Positions 19,033 to 28,300 of a DNA stretch of 64,000 nucleotides are shown here, in pieces (position 1 is the stretch's first letter; each line of letters starts with the position of its first letter). This DNA comes from Caenimonas koreensis DSM 17982 (GTDB lineage: Bacteria; Pseudomonadota; Gammaproteobacteria; Burkholderiales; Burkholderiaceae_C): positions 62,001 to 126,000 of the forward strand of contig NZ_WJBU01000006.1 in the NCBI RefSeq assembly GCF_009646335.1. Direction: 5' to 3'. A model generated the notes under the pieces. The model saw only the letters and a list, made by a program, of their open reading frames with translations, was not told the DNA's origin and made no database searches. The position numbers were made by a program, and so were the translations under genes.

Positions 19033-20271
19033 ATGACTAAGCTTTTCAACCGCATCTTGCTGATCGACGACATGCCGTCGATCCACGAAGACTTTCGCAA
19101 GGTGCTGGCACCGTCGCGCAGTTCTGTTTCCCTTGATGAAGCCGAAGGTGTACTTTTTGGCGCTACCTCAGCGCCGCGATCGACATTTGAGCTTGACTGT
19201 GCGTCGAGCGGCGAAGAGGGTCTGCGACTGCTGAGGGCTGCGGCCGTCGAGGGGCGTCCTTACGCGCTGGCATTTGTTGACATGCGCATGCCTGCAGGCT
19301 GGGACGGTGTGCGAACTATCGAGGAACTCTGGCGCGAAGATGACCAGCTGCAAGTAGTCATTTGCACTGCGTATTCAGACAACCCGCTGGAGCAGGCGCT
19401 GGGGCGTCTTGGGGCACCGGACCGCCTCCTCGTTCTGAAGAAGCCCTTCGACCCGATCGAGGTGACGCAACTGGCGCGCGCACTGGTTGCAAAGCGCCGG
19501 CTGACTGACCAGGCCGCGACCCATCTTGCACATCTTGAGCGGCTCCTGCACGAAGTCCAGGATGTGGCAACGGAGTTGCGCCGGCGCAACCATGAGCTGG
19601 AGATCGTCGCCAAAAGTGTCTCGCAAAGTCTGCGTACGCCGCTCATTTCGATCGGCGCGCTCAGCGCGCTCCTGTCGCAGGAGCTGCGCGGCCATCGCGG
19701 CGACAAGGTAGCGCAATACCTGGAACAACTGCGAAGCGGCGCACGCAGCGGAGAGCAGCTGATAGACGGCGTCCTGTCGCTGTCGTCGATTGCCACCGCA
19801 GACATGTCACGCGAATCGCTCGACTTGACGCGCATCGTGTCCGAATTGATGGCCGACCTGCGCGACAGGCATCCGGGCCGCAATGTGTCAACCAGTGTCC
19901 AGGACGGCCTTCGTGCCTCAGGCGACCGTGCGCTGGTAAGAACGGCGTTTCGCGAATTGCTCGACAACGCATGGAAGTTCACTGGACGGGAGAGTGCAGC
20001 AGCCATCACAGTCGGCTCGAACATGGGACCGACGGGCGAAGCTGTCTTCTTTGTTCGCGATTCCGGCTGCGGCTTCGACGCAGCAAATGCGGGAAACCTG
20101 TTCCGCCAGTTCCAGCGACTGCACGACTCGGCTGACTTCCCAGGAGGCGGAGTAGGCCTCGTGAGTGTCGGGCGCATCGTGGAGCGACACGGCGGCCGAA
20201 TCTGGGCTGACTCGCGCCCGGACCAGGGCACCACCGTCTACTTCACGCTTCCAACGCCACTGCCGAAGTGA
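19033..20271 (+). CDS. Receiver domain fused to a histidine-kinase-like domain lacking the His
   Basis: A 412-residue cytoplasmic protein. An N-terminal receiver (ILLIDDMPSIHEDF, phospho-acceptor Asp in AFVDMRMPAGWDG, Lys in LVLKKPFDP) is joined by a coiled-coil linker (about residues 160-190) to a HisKA/HATPase module. The H-box reads KSVSQSLRTPL, with Gln198 where the phospho-acceptor His should be. The ATPase boxes look intact (ELLDNAWKF, DSGCGFD, GGGVGLVS). It may therefore bind ATP yet be unable to autophosphorylate, acting as a phosphorylation-switched scaffold or phosphatase. ATG 19033 was preferred to the in-frame GTG at 19021. It is divergent from the hybrid kinase. Confidence 0.85.
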   Translation: MTKLFNRILLIDDMPSIHEDFRKVLAPSRSSVSLDEAEGVLFGATSAPRSTFELDCASSGEEGLRLLRAAAVEGRPYALAFVDMRMPAGWDGVRTIEELWREDDQLQVVICTAYSDNPLEQALGRLGAPDRLLVLKKPFDPIEVTQLARALVAKRRLTDQAATHLAHLERLLHEVQDVATELRRRNHELEIVAKSVSQSLRTPLISIGALSALLSQELRGHRGDKVAQYLEQLRSGARSGEQLIDGVLSLSSIATADMSRESLDLTRIVSELMADLRDRHPGRNVSTSVQDGLRASGDRALVRTAFRELLDNAWKFTGRESAAAITVGSNMGPTGEAVFFVRDSGCGFDAANAGNLFRQFQRLHDSADFPGGGVGLVSVGRIVERHGGRIWADSRPDQGTTVYFTLPTPLPK

Positions 20272-20451
20272 CAAGGACGTGCGCTCCTATGCTTCGGTAT
20301 AGGGGTGGGCGGTGGCGCTGGTGGCGGTTGCATGTGCGTGCTAGCGTCGAACTTCCGAGTGACTCTCATACCGAAGCGAAGTGCTCATCGACGCCATACC
20401 CGCTACTTTCGAGCACCTGAGCAACGCGCTCTCGCCTCATCGGGCTCATCG

Positions 20452-23400
20452 ATGAATCCTTCATTGATTGCGCTCGTCGATCGGATGCTCCAGGCCGCCA
20501 GGGGCGTCTGGCACGAACATCGCGTCCTGCGCGACGCGCACGGGGCCGCGACCGTGGCGCCGGAGCTCACCGGCCGCACGAGCCACACAGCCGATCAGCG
20601 TTCAGACCTCTATGCGCTCGGCGCGGTGTTCTACGAATGGGCAGCCAGCCGCAAGCCATTCGAGGACAAGGACCCGCTGCGCATGATCCATCAGCAGCTG
20701 ACTCATGCGCCTGTCCCGCCGGTGGTGCTGCGTCCCGAGCTTCCAACGGTGCTCTCCGACATCATCATGAGGCTGCTCGAGAAAGACCCGGGGCGTCGTT
20801 ATCAAAGCGCAGAAGGACTCTCGCATGACTTGCAGCGTGTCCGGCGGGCGCTGCTGCGCAGCCGTACTGATGTCTTCCCGTTGGGCGAGCATGATTTTCC
20901 AAGCCAGTTGCGCGCGCCAGTTCATCCCGTGGGTCGACACAAGGAGTTCGACCAGCTCTGCGCAGGATTCCAGGCCGCGTCGGACGGAAAGTGCAGCGTT
21001 GTGCTGGTCAGCGGACCAGCCGGTGTGGGCAAGACGGCTCTTGTGGAAGAACTGCGGGCGCTCGCTACCGCACTCAGTGGCTGGTTCGTCTCGGGCCGCA
21101 GCGATCCCCGGGGTGTGCCGGGCCTGGGAGCGCTGACCGAGGCGCTCGGTGCACTGGGCAGCTCGCTGCTGACCGAACCGCATGCGCGGCTTGAGCAGCT
21201 GCGGCAAGGCTTCGCTGCCGCGTTGGGCAAACATGCTGGCACTCTCGGTGCCGCCATCCCTCAATTCAAGTTGTTGCTGGGCGATGCGACCGGACCGGTC
21301 GCAGCAGACGCCGACATGGCCTCGCCTGCGCTGCAATCGCTGGCGCTGCGCTTGCTGGGAGTTGTCGCATCCGCGGATCGTCCGCTGGTGATGGTTCTTG
21401 AAGACCTCCAGTGGGCTCATCCAGGTGTCCTCCAGTTCATCGAGGCTGCCATGCACGATGACAGTCCAACCGGTGTGGTGCTTGTGGGAACCTGGCGCTC
21501 CGACGAAGTCAATGCGGAGCACTGCGTTGCTTCAGCTGTGGAGCGATGGCGTAGCGCGGGCTTGCCGGCGATGGAGATCAATCTCGCCAACCTTGGTGAA
21601 CACGCGGTTGCGGACATGATTGCCGATATGCTGCGCCTGCCGCAGGCGGAGTCGTTTCGCCTTGCGGCCGCGCTGGCGGGCCATGCGGGTGGCAATCCAC
21701 GGGACACGGTTGCCTTGATCAATGCACTGCGCCGCGATGGAGTGCTCTCGCCTAACGCCACGGGGTGGCGATGGAACGTGGATGAACTTGAGCGCCATGT
21801 TGAGGGCGCCGCGGTGATGGACGTGCTGCGCGCGCGGGTCGCGCGGCTGCCCCGGGGGCTGCGCGAATTGCTCGAGTCGCTCTCGTGCCTTCGCCTGGAT
21901 GTGACTGAGCAGGAAGCTGCGATAGCGACGGCGATGGATCCGCGCGACCTGCAGGCGCGCTGCACGCGGCTGGCGAAAGAGCGCGTGCTCTTGCAAGACC
22001 CTGGACCGCCCGCGCAATTGCGCCTGCATGAGCCCACGCGACGCGCGGCCTATAGCGGCCTGGACGGGGCTGTACGCCTGAAGATGCATCTCGGCTTCGC
22101 CCGTAACTTGAGTGCGGCTGGTGCATTCCGGGCAGAAGCTGCGAGCCAGTACCTGCTGGCCGCGTCTGCAGTTGCGGATGCGCGTGAATGCGGCGCTGCA
22201 GCCGCCTTGATGCACGAAGTGGCCTTGCAGTCTGTAGCGCAAGGCGACAGCGCAAATGCCAACCAGATGCTGAAGGCCGCCTTGGCCCTTCTTGATCGTG
22301 CGGCGGCGGGGGGCGCTGGCGTGCCCGCGCTGCGGCTGGCATGCGAGATTGACCAGCACTTGACACTGTGCAGGCTGGGGCAGCTTGACGAAGCAGATGA
22401 GGCCTATGCGCGAATCGAGCTGCGTCAACCTGGCCCCTTGATCATGTCGGATTCCGCCTGCGCGCAGGTCTCCAGCCTGCACAGCCGGGGCCGCACTGGT
22501 CAAGCCGTGACTCATGGCCTGCAATTTCTGCAGCGTCTCGGATTCGAGCCGCCAGACCCTCACGTCGCGGCGCATTCTGATGCTGGCCTGGATGCACTGG
22601 TCTGTATCGAGAGCCTGCAGCGCTGGGTTCGTGAGTTTGACGCGGCTGGTGAGCTGGCACGGGCGCCAGCCACCGATCCAGCCGCTCTTGCGGCCGCAAA
22701 CATGTTTGTGCAGCTCGTGCCCACGTCGTTTTACGCACGCACCCATGTCGCCGGCTGGCTTGTGAATGAGAGCGTTTCTCTTTGGGAGCGCATGGGCCCG
22801 AACCCGGGCCTGGCGGTGACGCTTTGTCTCGCGGGTCAGCTGACCGGTCCGGCCGCCGACTGGCGTTTGAGCTATCAGGCTTGCAGCCGCCTGGTTGCCT
22901 TCTGCGAGGCCAAGGAGTGGGAGCGTGCCAGTTTGCAGTGCCGGCAGATGCTTGCTCTTGGCTGCCTGCACTGGTTCGCGCCGCTCGAGCAAGGGCTCGA
23001 ACATGCCATTCGCGCCCGGGAAGGCCTGCTGCGGTTGGGCGATGTGCAGGCGGCGTCCGTGAGTCACTTCATCTCGGCGGTTGACGTTTTTGAGTCTGCA
23101 GCGACGCTTGAGGTCTGCGCACAGGAAGTTCAGGGGGGGCTTGATCTTGCAAGGCGTGGCGACCTGCGGCAGCTGGCCACGATGTTGGGCGTGACGCGAC
23201 AGTTGTTGCGCTGCCTGCGTGGTGAAACTGCCGGGCCGGGTCACTTTGAAGATGCTGAATTCAGCGAGACGCGATACCTCGCGGACAACGCATCCATGCC
23301 CATGGCCATGGCCGGATATCACGTGCATCGCGGTCTTGCCGCGGCGATCTTCGGCGACACCTCGGCACTTTGTGAGCACGCCAGGACAGCGCTGTCGCTC

Positions 23401-25302
23401 ATGGCGCAGCAGTGCTTCTATCCAGCAGCCTGGGCACACTGGCTGGTTGCCTTGGGCATTGCACGAGAAATCCAGGAGGCGTCCATGGGCGGCGTTGCGC
23501 CGAACGCGGCAAAACTCATCGATTTCGACAGGTCGCTTGGCTGGATGGGAATGCGCTCGACCGATGCCCCGTCCAACTTCAGGCACCTGTATATGCACTT
23601 GCTCGCCGAACGTGCATGGGCGGCAGGCGACATTCCGCTGGCAGCAGGCTATTTTGACGATGCGGTGAGCTGTGCCAGAGGCGTCATGCGGCCATGGCAT
23701 CGCGCCATCATCCTCGAGCGCGCCGGGCGCTTTCATTGCTCGCGTTCGCGAGCCCGGTACGGCAATGAACTTCTTGCAGAAGCGCACGAGTCGTACGCCG
23801 CTTGGGGTGCTACCGCCAAAGCGGCGCAGTTGGCTGCCGAAACCGGTATGCCAGTGGTCACGATCGGCGCCGCCGTAAGACACGCCGGCGCCGATTCTCT
23901 GGACACACTCGCCGTGCTGCGCGCGTCGCAAGCGCTGAGCTCCGAGAGAAACCCTGCGCGACTTCGCGAGCGCGTCGAGGAAGTGCTGGGCAGCGTTGCA
24001 GGCGCCACCAAAGTTGTGCTGGCGCTATGGGACGACGATGTTGACGATTGGGTGCTGCCCGCTGAAGACGGTCACACCGAGCCCGTCAGAGTCGATGCGG
24101 CCGCCCACCGTGTGCCGTTGTCGGCGCTTCGCTACGCGCATCGCACCGACGAACTCCTCCTGCTGGCCGATGCAACAACTGATAACCGCTTCTCGCACGA
24201 CCCCTACTTCCAGGGGATGGAGCGCTGCTCGACGATGGTCGTGCCTATCTTCCACAAAGGCGCGACGCGCGCGATGCTGATGCTCGAAAACCAGGCGAGC
24301 AGGGGTGCATTCAGCGTGGCCCGGCTTGATGCGGTGACGATGATCGCAGGGCAGCTCGCCGTCTCGCTTGAGAACGCCCTGCTCTATGAGCGACTGGAGC
24401 GCAAGGTCAGCGACCAGACGCAACAGCTGCGCGAGGCGCATTCGCGGCTGCTTGCCGAAGCCCGGCGCGCCGGCATGGCCCAGATCGCGACCAACGTGCT
24501 GCACAACGTAGGCAATGTGCTCACGAGCGTGAATGTCTCGGCGCATGTCATCGAGACGCAGATCAGGCAGTCGCCTGCGGGGCGCCTGAACAAGCTGGCG
24601 CGCTTGCTCGATGAACAGGCGGACAACCTGGTCACGTTCTTTGGCCCTGGGGGCAACGGACGTGTCCTGCCCGGCTACCTGCGCGAGCTGGCACATGCGC
24701 TCGGGTTCGAGCGGGAGCAGCTGCTGATAGAGGTGAGTCGCCTAGCGCGCAGCATCGATCACATCAAGAACGTGGTCGCCATGCAGCAGTCCTATGCCGG
24801 CTCGCGAAGGCTGCTTGAGCAGGCGCGAATCAGCGAGCTCGTGGACGACGCCTTGCATATTCAGGAGGCATCCAACGTGCGGCACGGCGTTGAAGTACAC
24901 CGTGACTACGAGGACGTCGAGGTCGCGACACTGGACAAGACTCGCGTCATGCAGATCCTGGTCAACCTGCTTGAGAACGCGCGCCAGGCCATGGACGATG
25001 TGACAGGCGAGCGCAGCATTTACGTGCAGGTCAGGGCGGACGGGAACTCCATCTTTGTGACTGTGCGCGACACCGGGTGCGGGATACGGGCCGATGACTT
25101 GCCCAAAGTCTTTACGCATGGCTTCACCACCAAGACAGAAGGTCACGGCTTTGGCCTGCACAGCTGTGCGATCGCTGCCCACGAGATGGACGGCAGCTTG
25201 CAGGTGCACAGCGATGGGCCAGGAACCGGTGCAAGCTTTGTGCTCCGGCTGCCAACCGCGCCTGGCGACTACCGTTCACCAGTGTTGACTGCTCGCGGGT
25301 AA
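20452..25302 (+). CDS. Giant ATPase/GAF/histidine-kinase protein with truncated Ser/Thr-kinase domain
   Basis: A 1616-residue protein of the trifunctional Ser/Thr kinase/ATPase/sensor kinase family. Only the C-lobe tail of the kinase domain remains: an APE-like APELTGRTSHTADQRSDLYA and KDPGRRYQSAEGL, with no Gly-rich loop, catalytic HxD or DFG. An AAA/NACHT-like ATPase follows (Walker A GPAGVGKT at 188-195, Walker B-like MVLEDLQWAHPG), then a long helical TPR-like region, a GAF domain (about 1147-1305) and a histidine kinase with the divergent H-box VLHNVGNVLTSVNVS (His1351), VNLLENARQAMDD, DTGCGIR and GHGFGLHS. ATG 20452 was chosen because the in-frame sequence upstream looks non-coding. A paralogue with a fuller kinase domain follows 61 bases later. 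Confidence 0.85.
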   Translation: MNPSLIALVDRMLQAARGVWHEHRVLRDAHGAATVAPELTGRTSHTADQRSDLYALGAVFYEWAASRKPFEDKDPLRMIHQQLTHAPVPPVVLRPELPTVLSDIIMRLLEKDPGRRYQSAEGLSHDLQRVRRALLRSRTDVFPLGEHDFPSQLRAPVHPVGRHKEFDQLCAGFQAASDGKCSVVLVSGPAGVGKTALVEELRALATALSGWFVSGRSDPRGVPGLGALTEALGALGSSLLTEPHARLEQLRQGFAAALGKHAGTLGAAIPQFKLLLGDATGPVAADADMASPALQSLALRLLGVVASADRPLVMVLEDLQWAHPGVLQFIEAAMHDDSPTGVVLVGTWRSDEVNAEHCVASAVERWRSAGLPAMEINLANLGEHAVADMIADMLRLPQAESFRLAAALAGHAGGNPRDTVALINALRRDGVLSPNATGWRWNVDELERHVEGAAVMDVLRARVARLPRGLRELLESLSCLRLDVTEQEAAIATAMDPRDLQARCTRLAKERVLLQDPGPPAQLRLHEPTRRAAYSGLDGAVRLKMHLGFARNLSAAGAFRAEAASQYLLAASAVADARECGAAAALMHEVALQSVAQGDSANANQMLKAALALLDRAAAGGAGVPALRLACEIDQHLTLCRLGQLDEADEAYARIELRQPGPLIMSDSACAQVSSLHSRGRTGQAVTHGLQFLQRLGFEPPDPHVAAHSDAGLDALVCIESLQRWVREFDAAGELARAPATDPAALAAANMFVQLVPTSFYARTHVAGWLVNESVSLWERMGPNPGLAVTLCLAGQLTGPAADWRLSYQACSRLVAFCEAKEWERASLQCRQMLALGCLHWFAPLEQGLEHAIRAREGLLRLGDVQAASVSHFISAVDVFESAATLEVCAQEVQGGLDLARRGDLRQLATMLGVTRQLLRCLRGETAGPGHFEDAEFSETRYLADNASMPMAMAGYHVHRGLAAAIFGDTSALCEHARTALSLMAQQCFYPAAWAHWLVALGIAREIQEASMGGVAPNAAKLIDFDRSLGWMGMRSTDAPSNFRHLYMHLLAERAWAAGDIPLAAGYFDDAVSCARGVMRPWHRAIILERAGRFHCSRSRARYGNELLAEAHESYAAWGATAKAAQLAAETGMPVVTIGAAVRHAGADSLDTLAVLRASQALSSERNPARLRERVEEVLGSVAGATKVVLALWDDDVDDWVLPAEDGHTEPVRVDAAAHRVPLSALRYAHRTDELLLLADATTDNRFSHDPYFQGMERCSTMVVPIFHKGATRAMLMLENQASRGAFSVARLDAVTMIAGQLAVSLENALLYERLERKVSDQTQQLREAHSRLLAEARRAGMAQIATNVLHNVGNVLTSVNVSAHVIETQIRQSPAGRLNKLARLLDEQADNLVTFFGPGGNGRVLPGYLRELAHALGFEREQLLIEVSRLARSIDHIKNVVAMQQSYAGSRRLLEQARISELVDDALHIQEASNVRHGVEVHRDYEDVEVATLDKTRVMQILVNLLENARQAMDDVTGERSIYVQVRADGNSIFVTVRDTGCGIRADDLPKVFTHGFTTKTEGHGFGLHSCAIAAHEMDGSLQVHSDGPGTGASFVLRLPTAPGDYRSPVLTARG

Positions 25303-25363
25303 GTGACAGCGTGCCGGCGGGTCTTGACCTCAAAATGGCTGCTCATCAACAGGAGCGCGACGG

Positions 25364-28300
25364 ATGAGGGGTTCAACAGTTCCGCTGCCCGGCCACCGTG
25401 AAGAAAGCCGGGTCGATGTGCTTCATGAAAGTGCAACGACCCGCGTCGTACGCCAACGAGACGGGCTCGCAAGCATTGTCCTCAAGGAGCCACTGGGGGT
25501 GGAAGCGCCGCGGCGGCTGCACCATGAGAAGAGCATTCTGTCCCGCCTCGCGTCGACCAGTGGGGTCGCGCGCCTGGTCGCCGGTCCCCAGCCTGCTGGG
25601 GCAGTAGCAGTGGTCGACTGCGATGGGGTCCCGCTCTCGCAACTGTTGCTGGCGGGTCCTGTTGCGTGCCGCACACTCCTGTCGATGGCTTGCCCTCTGG
25701 CTGGCACCATCGCGGCGATGCATCTCGCAGGAGTCATTCACTGCGACATCAACCCCTCCAACATCCTGTTGTCCAGTACGGGTGAGCCAGTGCTGATCGA
25801 CTTCGACCTCGCCAGGCTGGTCGACCAGGATGACGACAGCGAGCAACCAGCTGGCATCGTAGGAACGCTGGCCTATCTTGCCCCTGAGCAGACTGGCCGC
25901 ACGGGCCGCGCCGTCGACCAGCGCGCCGATATGTATTCGTTTGGCGCCACCCTCTACGAGATGGCGACGGGCCGGCCGCCATTCGAGTCGAATGACACGC
26001 TCCAGATCGTGCATGACCACCTCGTGCGCGAGCCGCAGGTGCCGTCACAAGTCAATGCGAGCGTTCCGGCGGGGCTGTCGGCGATCATCCTGCGGCTGCT
26101 CGCGAAAACGCCTGAAGACCGCTACCAGAGCGCCGAAGGCCTGTTGCACGACCTGCAGCGCCTGCGCGTCGAACTGGACGGCCCGGGTGACGGGCTCTTC
26201 GAGCTCGCGCAGCGCGACTTTCCGGCGCGCCTTGGAGCGCCCGCGCAGACGGTGGGTCGCGACGTAGAACTTGCCGTGCTGCGACAGGCCTTGACCGAAG
26301 CGGGCGAGACATCGCGGCGTGCGGTGCTCATTGCGGGCGCAGCCGGTGTGGGCAAGAGCGCGCTGGTCAACGAACTCCGCCCGGAAGTAGCCGCTGCGGG
26401 CGGCTGGTTCGTTTACGGCAAGTCCGACCAGTACCAGACCGCACGCATGACGGCTGGTGCGATGACACAGGCCCTGCGCGCGCTGGGGCGATTGCTGTTG
26501 GCACAGCCAAGGCAGGAGGCGGCATTGCAACGACAGCGCATCGTCGAGCGCCTGGGCAGCAACGCGGACCTCATCACACGATTGCTTCCCGAATTCGAGC
26601 TGCTGCTGGGCTCGCATCCGGATGTCCGGCAGCTCGATCCCCGACAAGCCGAGTTGCAACTGCATGAGGCGACGATTGACCTGCTCGCTGCAGTCGTTTC
26701 CCACCAAAAACCTTTGGTGCTGGTCGTGGACGATCTTCAGTGGGCCAGTGCGCAAACCCTGGCGACATTCGAGCGGCTGACCGGCGACACGGCGCTTCGA
26801 GGCCTGTTGCTGGTCGGCACCTACCGCGCCGAGGAGCTGGATGCGAGTCATCCGTTGACAGCTGTTCTTGGCAGGTTGCGGCAGGCGGCGCAACCCGCAC
26901 GCGAGGTGGCGCTGGCCAGCCTCAGCCCTGATGCCATGACCGAGCTGGCGGCGCGCATGCTCAGACAGAAGCCAGAATCCGCGCGCGAGTTTGCGGACGC
27001 GGTCCGGGAGTTGACCGGTGGCAATCCTTTTGACACTGTCGAGATGATCAACTCGTTGCGGCGGGACGGCCTGTTGCGGTTGCAAGAGCAGGGATGGTCG
27101 TGGGACTCTGAAGCAATCAGGCGCTATGTCGGTCGCGGCAATGTCGTGGATCTGTTGGCCGCACGAATTGAACGCTTGCCGCGCGCATCGCGTGACATTC
27201 TGGAGCGCATGACCTGCATCGGCAACGAAGCGGCAGTTGACTTGCTCGCCGTGGCCACGGGGCTGAGCGAGGACATGGTGCGTCATCGACTTGCCGCGCC
27301 ACTGGAAGACGGCTTGCTGGTCGTCGAGCCGGCCGGGGCGCCCGATGTCATGCGGTTTCGCCATGACCGGGTGCAGCAGGCCGTGCGAAGCGCGATGGGC
27401 GAGCGGCACCGCAAGCTGCTGCATCTGGAGCTGGCGCGCCGCCTCGTGCAGGCACCCCGGCGTGAAGCGGCGGCGGCACTGCAGTACATGGAGTGTGCGG
27501 ACACGCTGGTCGAGCCATCGGAGCAGCGGCTGGTCGCGCGTTTGCTCTATGAGGTCGCCCTCAAGATGGCGCACATGGCGCTCTATTCGCAAGCGGAGTG
27601 CTACCTGGCAACGGCAGGTGTAGCGCTGGCCTCACTTGGCGAGCCGGCCGATATCGCGTTGCGCGATGCGGTGGACGTGCAGCGCCACGCGGCGCTGTAC
27701 TGCCTGGGCCGACTTGATGAATCCGACCCGCTCTATAGCGCCATGCTGGCGCGTGCGACGGACCCGCTGGACCTCGTTGAGCCGACCTGCCTGCAAATGC
27801 GCAGCGTCGAGATGCGTGGGCGTGCGGGCGATGCGATGCAGCTGGGCCTGGACCTCTTGCGGCAGCTGGGCGTGCACGCGCCTGCAGGCTATGTCGACGA
27901 CACCACCGCGCAGCAGCTGGGCGCGCTCAATGAGTGGATCGCGCAGGATAGCCAGATCGATCATTCGACGCGACAACAAATCACCGATCCGCGCCTGCTC
28001 GCTATCGCCAAGCTGCTCGGCAGAACCATACGATCGGCCCTGGTGCGATTCGACACGGACGCCGTGGTGTGGTCACTGCTGGAGTGCAAGCGCCTGTGGT
28101 CAGACCATGGGCCTTGTCCTGAGCTGGTCAGCTGCCTCGGGCGAATGGGCGGCATGTTGATCAGCCTGCGAAAAGACTATCGCGCCGCGTACAACATCTC
28201 GCGTCACGTGATGGTGGTGGGTGCGGCCCTCGGTTACCAGGCGCAGGCAGTCGAAGCGCGATTTGTGTTTTCTACCTACGGCGGCCATTGGTTTGAGCCA

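Noticed and set aside
20272-20451. Possible frameshifted N-terminal kinase lobe before the first giant gene
   Set aside because: No Gly-rich loop, HxD or DFG-like sequence is found in any rightward frame here, so a frameshift or sequencing error does not explain the truncation.
21532-23931. Long antisense open frame of 799 codons on the minus strand
   Set aside because: It lies wholly within the giant sensor gene, has an odd composition rich in Arg, His and Gln and shows no recognisable domain. GC-rich coding DNA often leaves long open frames on the other strand. The same applies to those at 7678-9192, 26045-27592 and 37843-39612.
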